Source: Castanea sativa (taxonomy: Eukaryota; Streptophyta; Magnoliopsida; Fagales; Fagaceae). From it: a DNA stretch of 64,000 nt. The stretch is from NCBI RefSeq assembly GCF_040712315.1, contig NC_134015.1, forward strand, positions 24,243,614-24,307,613. Reading direction: 5' to 3'. The notes under the pieces are model-generated. The model ran no database searches and was not told where the DNA came from. It saw only the letters and a list, made by a program, of their open reading frames with translations. The position numbers and the translations under genes were made by a program. Below are positions 11,407 to 21,692 of this stretch, in pieces. The stretch's first letter is position 1. Each line of letters begins with the position of its first letter.

Positions 11407-13767
11407 TTACAAGTCTAGATCTGCTTCATCAATGACTGGGAGAACAAAAGGTTCTGTTGGTTCTTGAAGAGTTAAAGTTCTGAGGAATGATGATATCGGG
11501 TTTGGAGGGTCAGTGTTTATGGCTAACAGGTTCATATCTGGGGGTCTGGAGGAAGCACTAATGGTTGGATCTGGTGGTTGGTATAATGGTTCTTTGTCTT
11601 TTTTGATGGGAGGAGGTTCTTTCTGTGGTTTAGTTTGTGGTTCTAATCTGGGTTGAGATTCTGGTTGAGGTGGTGGTATTGGGTTTGTTGTGCTGGAAAA
11701 AATTCCACATGGTTTGAAAGGATTTTGGGCTGGATGTGTCATGTTTAATGGTTGGAGGTTTTGGTATGGGGAAACTGGGGAAAATGGTGAGGGTACTGGT
11801 ATGGACAGATCTTTCTACAGTGATTGACGAGGTTGGTATGGCATGTAAACTTGCATTGGAGGTGCTTGGGTAGTTGCTTTCTGTGAATTCTCCAAAGACT
11901 AGAGTTGCATCAACAACTGCTTTTTCTCTTTTTCTTTTTGCCCCATAAGGGGAAAGAATACAGACAAATCCTTGACTGTAGAAACAATTGTCTCCAATTC
12001 TTGTTCAATTGACTTTATCTTTTTCTTCAAATCTTTAATGAGAGAATTTGAGGATGAGAAGGTATTGGATACTGCTTCAGTCAACTTTTGTTGGTTGTCA
12101 AGAATTTTTGAAAGAACTTGATTCTGTGCCACAACATTTTCTGCCTGCCAATTAAGAGCTGCTTCAGCTGATGAGACCTGTTTTTTACTTCCATATGGAT
12201 TGGTTCCAACAAGGTTTTTTATCTTCCAAACATGTTTTACATTGACTTGTGGGTGGTCAAAATTTTCTAAAGGAGGAAAATTTTGTGAGTATGAGGGTGA
12301 TGCATGGTCAAACATGTAACAGGGTAAGGGCTTTTGTGTGTGGGTTTGACTGGGAGACTTGGGTTGACATTTTTGTAATTGGGGAAGGACTTTCTGGTAA
12401 TATGGGATCAGAGGTGGTTTCTGGTTTTGTTGGTTTGGATCATGACTTTCTTTGCATGGGGGAAGAGATGGAGGTTTTTGTTTTCTGGATCTGGGGTAAA
12501 GGACATAGTAATCAAACCTTCCTGAGGGTTCTCCAATGAGGTCGACTTCTGGGTCTCCTGCTTCATATCTTTCTTTGAGAATCTGCTGGGAAGACTTTTT
12601 CATTCTTCTTTTCTTATCTTCTTCAAATTCTTCTTCTTCTCTGCATTCTTCACAATCACAAACATCCCGCCATATATGGCCTGTGGGTGATTTTCCTTCA
12701 TAGACAGGTTTTCCATTTTCTTGAAATGTTTTGATCTGAAGACCATCAAGACCTTCATAAGAAACTGGCTGGAGCATAGCTGTTGGAAAGACTGTCACTT
12801 CTTCTTTTTCTTGTGTGGTAGTCATAAACCTAACTTCAACGTCACCGTTCTGGTTTCTGATGAAGAAAGGAGTGTTGGACTGGATTGGCTGAGATGCCTG
12901 ATGGAGAGTCTCATATTTTGTAATCCATTTCTCTGGAAAAAGTTTTTTCATCTGTTCTTTATCCAACTGTCTCTGAACAAATGTACACATGGGCGTCATG
13001 CCTGGATCAACTTGGATCAAAAGAGCATCATTGGTCTGGGCAAACTCTGGTATGGCTACATCAAAAGCATGGTTCTGGAGTCTGTAAGCAAGCTGATAGT
13101 GAAGTGTGGCTGCAAAAGTATCTGGTACCTAAGAGGCTCCTGTAATCTAAACCTGAACTTTAAGGGCATCACAAAGGTGTGGCTCTCTGAGGGACATGTT
13201 GAAATTGGGGAAAAGGGTGATAAAGATTGTTCCTGCATTAAGTGTGGTTTGGACTATACCTATGACTGCATTGTGATATTCCATAAATCTAGAATCAAGG
13301 AGAGCAATTCTAGAAGCTATAGGGAGTCCTTTTCTACCATGAAAAGTGAGTGCAAGTCTTACTGCACCAAAATGGAGGTGAGTATAACCTTGTCTTTGCC
13401 ATGGGATGACAAATTCTCTGGGAAGGGCAAGAGTGATGAAGTTTTCTTTCTCACTGGCTGGAATATTAAACTGGTCAAATTTTGAAGCTTGGACATACTC
13501 TTTAACACTAGAGGGTTGAGAAGGACCGAGAAATTTTTTTATGGATTTTTTGAAGGTTTTTTGGGGTTTATCAAACACAGTATAGGGATTTACAATGGGA
13601 AAGTCTGTAATAGGTATTTTACTATCTTCAGGAATATGGGATATTTCATATAAATATTCTAATCTATTTGCAGTAGATTTTCTAAGGGAAAGATCACAAG
13701 ATGTGGTAATGGTATCAGTGATTGCTGAGGATGTGACTGCTGAGGATGATGAACTGGAACTGGCCAT
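11407..13767 (-). pseudogene. Caulimovirid movement protein and following Pro-rich polyprotein region (broken by stops)
   Basis: The frame opens with a Ser-rich N terminus at 13767. It then carries a 30K-superfamily movement protein domain (PF01107) with the characteristic stretches around PREFVIPWQRQGYTHLHFG and ALLDSRFMEYHNAVIG. In plant viruses this protein lines plasmodesmata so genomes can pass between cells. Two in-frame stops interrupt it near 13147 and 13128. The same frame then continues through a Cys-rich patch (CDCEECREEEE), a Pro-rich stretch and a predicted coiled coil ending at 11899. After two more stops it reaches a Pro-rich segment and the N terminus of the coat region, where the insertion ends. 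One continuous frame across these parts suggests a single ancestral polyprotein. No function is expected. Confidence 0.8.
11409..11526. repeat. Left terminal direct repeat of the endogenous pararetrovirus
   Basis: 118 bp that recur at 15288-15405 in the same orientation, with two mismatches and no gap by eye. It codes for the same N-terminal stretch of the coat region at both ends. Confidence 0.9.
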
Positions 13768-13779
13768 GAAGAAATATTC

Positions 13780-14103
13780 TCATCCAAGGAGGTGGAACTG
13801 GAACTTTTCAATACCATGTTTAACTGCCAGAATTTCTTTGAAAGTAGAATGATAATGGAGTTCTGAAGGCTTGAATGCACCGCTTTTGTATCCACAAATA
13901 TTGGCTGCTCTGAACATCTGATGATGAGGTAACCAAAAATCTTCTGGTAAAATCTTAGGATGAAGGATTGTTGCTGCTGCTCCTATATCAAACAAAGCTA
14001 TTACTGGGATGGGTTTGGAGTAGGTATCAATGAGGATGTGAACTTGGGCTATTGGTGTGGGGCCAATTATTGGGGCTATAAGAGGCTGAGATGTGTATAT
14101 GGT
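13780..14103 (-). pseudogene. Caulimovirid protease fused to RNase H remnant; reverse transcriptase deleted
   Basis: The minus strand reads an aspartic-protease core in which the active-site triplet is D-I-G rather than D-T/S-G (ALFDIGAAATILHP). After about 20 residues it jumps directly to an RNase H segment (CGYKSGAFKP, then HYHSTFKEILAVKHGI). The roughly 200-plus residues of reverse transcriptase that should lie between are missing. RNase H is itself cut off just before the movement protein start. The element therefore could not reverse-transcribe itself. Confidence 0.75.
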
Positions 14104-15426
14104 TTAGATTTCTGGGTCTGAATCATCTGTAATGCTTGAATCTGGTTCTTCTTCTGAGGATGAATAAGCTATGGCTGCCAAGGCTTGGGGAGAATAATCA
14201 TCATCAAGTGAAAATAGTGATTCAACATCTGAGAATGGAGTATCATCTGCATGAATCTGGGCTTGCTCTAAAAGCTTTGCTGCTTTTGATTTCTTTGGAC
14301 AATTTTTTGCAAAGTGACCGGGCTTTCTACATACAAAACAGACTTTTGAATTTTTTCCTTTGAATTGCTTTCTTCTGAGAAACTTCCATTTCTTTTTTCT
14401 GAAAAATTTCTTCTTTGGATGAGAATATTTCTTCTTCCAAGAGTACTTCTTGTAATGATCTCTTCTCTTTGTTGGGCAAGAACAGGTTTTGTCATAACAC
14501 TTGATCTGCAAATCTTTTCTTTTGCAATTGTCTTTGAGCTTGCTATGGATCTTGTCAATCTCCGAAAGAAATTTTCTTTGATTGCATAGTTTTTCCAAAG
14601 CAATGAGGACATGCTGATAGATTTCTCCAAGAGAGGCTTGCTGCAAGGTGATTTTTTGAAGATTCATCATGCGAAGAGTTTCATCACCAAGTGGTTCTGG
14701 AAAAGAATTCAAGAATGTGTGCTTGGAATTCACATCATCCATGCCATTAAAGGCGTAGTATCTGCTTGACATTCTGTCAAAGTGTTTCTCCAAATCTTTT
14801 CTTTCAAAAGAACAGCATTTCATCAGTAAGAATTCATCTCTGGCTACTTCAGTGTAATGAGCTAATGAACCAAGAAATTCATTATGGAGGATCGTGAAAA
14901 AATCCTCGAGTGTGTTACTCTGGGCTGCTTGTCTTTGCCTGTATTCTCCAAGGTTAATCCACCATTGTCTTAGTCTACCTGTGAGTCTTGCTACAAATTT
15001 GGCAATGATCTGGGCAACTGTATTGTTTGGGGCTTGAAGTTCTGCTGTACACCATGAATACATGTTGAAAATCTCATCATGCCATTTTGAGGGAGGATTG
15101 TTATCAAGGGTGAACAGGTGTTTTGAATCTGTGGTTGATGAGTAGGTTAATCTTGTATGGTGGTCAGGGATGACGGGTGGTGTAGGGAATATTGGTGGTG
15201 GTGGTGGAGGTTGTTTAGGACGAAGGACATCATCTTCTTCTTCTACTTTTGGCTCAGTCATGAAGACTTCATCTAGATCAAGATCAGACAAGTCTAGATC
15301 TGCTTCATCAATGACTGGGAGGACAAAAGGTTCTGTTGGTTCTTGAAGAGTTAAAGTTCTGAGAAATGATGATATCGGGTTTGGAGGGTCAGTGTTTATG
15401 GCTAATTCCATCTGGATTGGTTCCAA
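14104..15426 (-). pseudogene. Caulimovirid coat-protein-like region with CCHC zinc knuckle (440-codon open frame)
   Basis: The frame is uninterrupted but is only one piece of a polyprotein. It has an acidic, Pro-rich N-terminal third. A coat-type central region follows, with WWINLGEYR and an Arg/Lys-rich stretch. The zinc knuckle CFVCRKPGHFAKNC (C-X2-C-X4-H-X4-C) is followed by an acidic Ser/Asp-rich tail. In caulimovirids this region packages viral nucleic acid. The first few codons, including the ATG at 15426, lie outside the terminal repeat and so derive from flanking DNA. The start is therefore accidental and the entry is marked as a remnant. Confidence 0.75.
15288..15405. repeat. Right terminal direct repeat of the endogenous pararetrovirus
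   Basis: Partner of 11409-11526. Terminal redundancy of this kind is expected when slightly more than one genome length of a circular or concatemeric viral DNA is captured. The two mismatches suggest time since integration. Confidence 0.9.
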
Positions 15427-15439
15427 CAGGGTTTGTTTT

Positions 15440-17351
15440 TCAAAACTTTTGAGGGCTGATTCAGCATTCTTCTATGCCCTTTCCACCTTAGCTAGCTGGG
15501 CAAGAGTGTCTTTCAACTTCTTATCAACCTCCGTGTGGGCTCTCTTAGCAGCCTCCATTTTGGTTTCAGCTTTCCTAGCTACGTCCAACAAATGGTCTAC
15601 CAACTCCTCGGCCATAAAGGTAGCTTGGATAGCTTGAAACAATATGGAGAAAGCATAAGTATTGGGTTGAACTTTTTCTAATCAAACTAGAAAAAAAAAA
15701 TCAAGTACCTTAGCCAGATCTTGCTTCAAGGAAAGGAAGACCTCGCACTTCTTGAAGGACCTCAGCTCTGCCATGTCCTCTAGCAGGCACAAGGTCTTCT
15801 CCAAACTCTTGGCCATAAGACCCGAGCTTCCCTTCTAGAGGTCCCTCAGATTGGCATCATCAAGTACGAGATTGCTAGAGCTAAGGGTGAAGACTGGACT
15901 ACAGATGGAAGGCTTCTTGGGTTGGTCCCCCCCAAGGTCCTTAGAAGTCCTAGTGGAGGAGGACCTCTTTTATAGCCCTCTCTCGGTACGGGCATCCTTG
16001 GAAGGGGGCTAGTGGAAGAGTTTGGTAACTTCACCCTCCTCGACACCCTCCATTCCCTTGCCCCCTTGGGCTCATTTTGTTTTCCTATCCGCTACTTCCA
16101 CAAGCGATGTGAATGTGGCGGTAGGAGTGGGTGGATGAGGCACCACTGCCACTACTGAGATGTTTCCCCTAGCAAGGGTATTAAGAGGGGCTATGAGGTC
16201 AGGTGTCTTTTCTTCGTATCCTATGCCTTCAGGGATGTTTGTGGCCTCTTGGTTGGCGCTTACTTATGCAGTTTGTAGGTGTTTACGGGAAGTGCTGGAA
16301 GCGTTTACAGGGTCTTCCTACTGATAGAAGACCTCGAAGTCCTTTTCAGTGACTTCTTGAGCGGCAGGCTCAAGGAAGGGTTCCTTAGCCTCATCGTCTA
16401 ATGGAATAAAGGGCTCTTGTGAATAAAAGAGTTTGGCGGCTAGCAGAGCAAGGAGCTAGGAATCTTGAGTCCCTTTTGGAGGGGGTTCAAACAATAAGAA
16501 GCCTGGGACTACTACATTAATCAAAGCCAATCGGTGGTCCTTGGCTTTAATAATGTTCTTCGGGCTCTAAAAGCGCTTGGTAGAAGGCTTGTACCCGAGG
16601 ATGATGTAGGCGGCTCAGAGTTGACCGTCCTTGTGTAGGAAGATCTCCAACTTGAGGAGCTAGTTTAGGTCTTTGAAGTTTACTGAGTTCTTGGTTGGCG
16701 TGGTATGGTATTCGTCTACCATGCCAAACATTAGGGATCATGAGTAACGAAATATGGAATGTAAACAAATAAAAGTAGAAGTTTAACTTTTCACTTTAAC
16801 GAGGTAAGGTAATCCTACATACGCCTAGGGTCCTCAGGATTTCTACCTAAATCCCCTTCTTGGGTGGGACAATGCAGTCCATCGTGCCAGTCTCTCGAGA
16901 TGATTAGGAAGTTTTTGTCCATACCCTTGCAAAAGTCAGGTAGGCAGGAGATCAACCTAACTACGGGAACTCTACATTTGATATAATATTTTGTTTTCTC
17001 CCCTTTTTGGCAATTATACACCCAGTTCACATCGTGCTAGGTCAAGTTAGTCCCTATCTTCCTATTTAACATATCTACATACCCGAGGACCCTAAATACG
17101 TTTGGGGAGCATTGGAAGGGAGTGAGCCTATAATTTATTAGAAAATCCCTAGTGACCCTTGCCATGGGAAGTTCCATCCAGCCTTCAATGAAAGCGATCA
17201 TAGGAATGACCACGGATTCAGGAGGTCTATTCAAGACTAATCATTCACTGTATTCATAGTGTCGAAGTTCAACACCGTCTGCGATTCTATATTGTGCCCT
17301 AAAGGTAGCCATAGCCTCGGGGGTGTCTACTAGTTTAACGTATCTACCCAT
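15440..17351 (-). pseudogene. N-terminal part of a gypsy-type transposon ORF (PF04195-like)
   Basis: The minus strand from an ATG at 17351 reads MGRYVKLVDTPEAMATFRAQ, then stretches with LNRPPESVVIPMIAFIEG, INYRLTPFQCSPNVFRVLG and WVYNCQKGEKTKYYIKCRVP. This is the conserved core of plant proteins annotated as 'putative gypsy type transposon' (PF04195). TAG stops replace probable Trp codons near 17240 and 17037, and later frames are broken. Toward 15440 it becomes a coiled-coil-like Ala/Glu/Lys-rich region that runs into the viral insertion. The product's role in the element is unknown. The sequence resembles copies I associate with oak genomes. Confidence 0.65.
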
Positions 17352-17782
17352 GGGGTTTGGTGGTGTGAAAAAAATGACGAGTACACAGAATCAGAGGTTA
17401 GGGACTAAACACACCTATAAGCAAAAGAAAATTTTCTCCTTGGGAGCTCGCTTTAACTTAAATTACCAGAATGTGCTAATGAACTTCAGCCAGCCCCCAA
17501 GCCTTGTTTTATAAGGGTAAAAATGCGAGGTAATTTTCCCACTCATAAAGTGAAGGAAATTAAGGACCATACGATCCTGATCAAGCCGTAGAACGTGGGG
17601 AGACAAGCAGCTACCTGATGCCATTAATGAAAGATCGTGGATTTCGAAGCGTAAGGAGTGTGCTGTGAGTAGGTGAAAGGATGTTACCACGTGGAAATGC
17701 GCATGACACACGTGTAGCTGGCTCGTGTAGTTAAAACTTTGCTTTTACTTCAAGGTTAATAACACAAGTTTGAAGGGGCTGT

Positions 17783-18554
17783 TGTGGGGGCTCAAGGATC
17801 GAGGATGAAGTTTGAAAGCCAACGTGTGCGGGGGCCCAAGGACCGAGGATGAAGCTTAAGGGTCGCAGTAGGATGACAAGGCCGAGGGCCACGGGCCCGA
17901 GGAGGAGGGTTGCTCGGAAAGGTGTAGAGGTAAGTCAAAGAGCATTCTATAGCCTACCAAGTGAGAGCCAAAGACTAAGGGAGGAGGTTTCTTGTTTAGG
18001 GTAGCCTGTGGACTCCGTATTGACTACTCTGCATCTAGCTTCCTAGCTGCATTAAATGGTGGACAACAGCTTTATCAGCTGTATTGATGATGAAGTGACA
18101 TGAACAGTGCAGATCACAGCTAGGTAGTTTCTTTCTACCACCTTCTACAAACTATGGGAAGGGACAAGTGTCAAAGCAAGAAACTGGTTAGGTGGGAAAT
18201 AGATGGTTGAGATGTAAGAAAGGAAGGAGTATATATAGGAGAAAGAGAGACTGCATGAAAGGGGACAGAAAAATTAAGGTAGGAGAAAAAGAAAGGAGAA
18301 GAACAAGAGAGATAAAGTGGAGTGAATAGTATTGTTGAAATTGTAGCTTTAACCTCCTCGGGAGGGCTTGTATTAAGGAATTGGTTTACCTAATATACAA
18401 ATTTTGCCATTTTCTTTCTTGTCTGACCCTCAAACTGGGCCATTATTGTTATGTTGTTCCCTCTCTACAAATTCTTTGTTTCGGGCCATAGATGAACTAA
18501 GCCAGCCATTAATCTTAGTGGACCATGGGTCCTTAAGATTTTCTTGCCCTTACA
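17783..18554 (+). mobile_element. Probable LTR (TGTGGGGG...CCTTACA)
   Basis: The block starts TGTGGGGGCTCAAGGA, has GAGGA/CCGAGG-rich sequence and a TATATATAGGAG near 18231, and ends CTTGCCCTTACA. This TG...CA form resembles the solo LTR at 44879-45633. No clear 5-bp target duplication was found, so the borders are approximate. It could be a solo LTR or the end of the damaged element to its left. Confidence 0.5.
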
Positions 18555-18791
18555 AGCTTGAATTTAAATGACAATAAAAGTAAGGTCATTAAAAATGTTT
18601 TTTTTTTTAGAAATCCATCTTAAATAAGTTTTAATCTATTTCAAGTCTTATGGATTCTTTGTCAAAAAGAGATGGGAGCTCTAAGCCATCAACCATTCTT
18701 AAGACAACATTCCCATGTTGTGCTTTACTTAAGGTTTAAAGTTCATTCAAAAGGGATAGATAGAAAATCTTTTTCTTAGGTGATGAGATAG

Positions 18792-18830
<39 letters not shown>

Positions 18831-20413
18831 GAGAAGGGGAAGAACATTAAATAGAAGGGAAAATATATGAACAAGAATCTAAAAGGTTCCTAGATGCCTA
18901 GAAGAAATGAGACTTCTTCCCCTGAAGGGTACTTCTCATATTAGGTCTAGGTAAAGTTTCAATACCCATCTAAGAACTTATCACAATATTACAATCAACA
19001 ACACCTTATATAAGCATAAAGAGATAGAGAAATAGATATACAAAACCACAACAACAAAATGCTAGGAATTTAAAGCAATAAAGTAATGAGGCAACAAAAA
19101 AAAAAAAGGAATTTCAGATATATAATATGAATGATTTATTCATAGGAAAAAAATAGAGAGGGGTGGGATGGGTGTAGTTATTAAGAAACTACCCCATCCC
19201 TACATCTTACCCATGAAAATTACAATAAAGATGACAGGGGTTGAATTTTTGTGATGGGTTTCCTAAAGAGAGGAGAGAGAAATTTTTTTCATAATTTTCT
19301 AGGGCTTTCTTTTTACTGATTTTTCTAGTCTTTTTGCTAGCTTCAAGTCCGATCTTCGTGTGACTGTTTGGAGGCATTTCAGAGCTCTTTTTTTTTTTTT
19401 TTTTAAGCTTTATATCCCTGGAAATCTCTGGATGTTTCAGTTTTCATAGGTTCCAATTTTGCAAGATTCGGAGCTACAGCCGTCAAGATATTGCACCCAG
19501 AAGGGAAGTGACGCAGTGTAGGAAATTCTATGATGTTTTTCCTTAAAATTTATAGCTTCCCATCCGTGGTAGATATCATCAAACCCTTTACGTGAGAGAA
19601 GTTCAAGACCTCATACTTCAAGCTAGTTTAGCCGGATCACTCCAATTCTTGCCCAATCAGTATAGTTTTTTGCACTAAGTTGGCTTGAAAACAGCCTGTT
19701 TAACCTGAAAAAAGTGAAATTTTTAGTTAGGGCTCTGGTATTTTGTTGATATCTCATCCGTTTTAACTCCAATATTGGCCCATGAACTATCGTTTCTAAA
19801 GGAAAAATATGACCTATAAGATGGTCCAAAATTCAACTCTATCGGACAGTTAGATCAAAAAGTCAATTTTTTTTACCATACCCAGTTAGGGTCTTTAGTC
19901 TTAATTGCTACCAGTGGGATTTTGAATGTTATGACCCTTTGATCCACTATTTGATCATGTTGCATTTATTTGTTACCATTTTTTGGCTTTGAAATTTGCA
20001 ATTTGCACCTTTTTTTTTTGGGATTTTGGCATTTGTTTTGACTCATGAATCAGGGCCGAATAAAATACGTTATTGACAATAATGACCACGAAATAAAACA
20101 AATATTTTTCAATTTCATTCCTCCAATGGTTTTAATTTACTGTTGTATGGTGTGATGACATTATTTAATGTTGGGATGTAGGAATTAAGACTACACAAGC
20201 CAAATTCAAAAAGAGAGAGAAACAGAAGAGCAACTCATTGTGGCCACCGCCACTGCCACCAGGGTTCACGAGGTGAACCAATGGTCTAATTGGGTGCAGT
20301 CTAAGCTAAGGGGTTTGGGTTTGTGAGGATTGGGTTAGGGAGATGTCTTTATGGTCTTAATTTGTTTTTAGATTTTAGGATTTGGCTTGAAACTGTGTCA
20401 TTTAGGCTAGAGG

Positions 20414-20446
<33 letters not shown>

Positions 20447-21692
20447 TTAGGCCTAAAGCGATGTAGTTTTAATGCATGCTAGCTCTTCACTTGGTCATCA
20501 CTAAAACGACATAATTTTGGGCCAATTTGGCAAAAATAAAGCACATCAGCATAATGATGTGTCACTTAATAGCAGAAATTAACTGTGGGGTGAATTGCTA
20601 ACGAAACCAAACTTTATGGTGTAAAATTAAGTTTTTGAAGCTTTGGAGTGTAAAATCCAGTCAACTTCAAACTTTAGGGGTGTAATTTGCAATTTACCCT
20701 TAAAATTATACATAAAATATGAATTTATAAATTGGATAGTAAGTAATATATTATTAACACAAAGTTTAGAGTGTGTATATAGAAGAAAATGTAAAATATT
20801 AATTTGATAAAATTTTATTTAGTGGTATAACATTGCAAATAAATTTTTATTGGATTAACAGTTTCAATATTTCTATGTTTGATTATATATTATCTATATT
20901 CTTAATACACATCCAATTTATACTAAGTGAATGTTGTTGACTATTCAATTCATAAACTCATTCATTATATATAGTAACTTGAAATTTGTGTAGTTGATTG
21001 ATGACATAGTTATTAATTTTTAATCATCATGAAATTTTGTAAGCATGGAGATTATGAGAAGAAAATGTAATCTAATGGTGGGTGTTTCAAAATTCGCATT
21101 CAATGAAAAGAAATTGACAAGTATAACATTTCTTAAATTTACATTAGGTATAATTTGAACTTAACTTTAAAAGGGCATAACATAGGTGATTAATAAACAA
21201 CCTTACCCCTAATTGTTTTCGAAAAATTAGATTCTCTTACTCAAGCATGCAACCTATTGCTTTTGGTGGAAGGAAAGTCAACTTTATATACAAAGGAATG
21301 CACATGGTTTTTTTTTTGGTCTTAATTAACACTGCCGAGATACATGTGTATTAATCAACTGAGTTCTTTTAAGACCACAACGATTGTGTCACAAATTTTT
21401 AAACAAATTTGATATAACAGATTGTAAGCGGTTATATATTACTTTCATATATGCCCGTCATATGGCTTATATGAGTTGTTGCACACACATTATCTCATCA
21501 ACCATATGCATTAGGTAGCGGAAGTGCCAATAGAGTGGACTTGACAATTTACATTCGGGAGTGTTGGTCCAATTTCTTTACATGCTAGCCCAAGCAAGGA
21601 AAAAAAGAACAAAAAAGGAAATAAAATTATTTATTTATTTATTTTTATATAATATAGAAATTTTGCTCTAACATAATCTTAGTGTTGTAAAC
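18555..21692. other. AT-rich intergenic DNA
   Basis: No gene is recognised. It holds a (TA)n microsatellite near 18794-18827, an interspersed repeat at 19540-19900, and T/A homopolymer runs near 20413-20446 that could fold back. A stretch near 21513-21620 resembles DNA at about 38468-38630, both lying upstream of a NUDX1 copy. Confidence 0.5.
19540..19900 (-). repeat. Unclassified interspersed repeat (second copy at 48700-49050, opposite strand)
   Basis: The reverse complement of this block aligns along most of its length with 48700-49050, sharing phrases such as TTTTGGACCATCTTATAG / TTTTGGACAATCTTGTAG and GATGAGATATCAA. No coding potential is seen. It may be part of a retrotransposon LTR or internal region. 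Confidence 0.7.

Larger units (their letters stand above)
11409..15405 (-). mobile_element. Endogenous pararetrovirus (Caulimoviridae) copy, circularly permuted and defective
   Basis: Reading the minus strand, the order is coat-protein region with zinc knuckle (15.4-14.1 kb), protease and RNase H remnant (14.1-13.78 kb), movement protein (13.77-13.0 kb), Pro-rich/coiled-coil region, then the start of the coat region again (to 11.41 kb). This is the order of a single-polyprotein caulimovirid genome (petuvirus-like) cut within the coat region, as expected when a circular or concatemeric DNA integrates. The ends are a 118-bp direct repeat. Reverse transcriptase is absent and several in-frame stops are present, so the copy is defective. 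It sits inside a gypsy-type ORF on the same strand. Genus assignment is uncertain. Confidence 0.82.

Noticed and set aside
11899..13485. Long + strand ORFs (for example 12721-13485)
   Set aside because: Antisense to the caulimovirid polyprotein frame, which carries recognisable domains; the + frames do not.
17778..18559. Target-site duplication for the TGTGGGGG...CTTACA block
   Set aside because: Neither possible left border gave a matching 5-bp repeat at the right end, so the solo-LTR status was left tentative.
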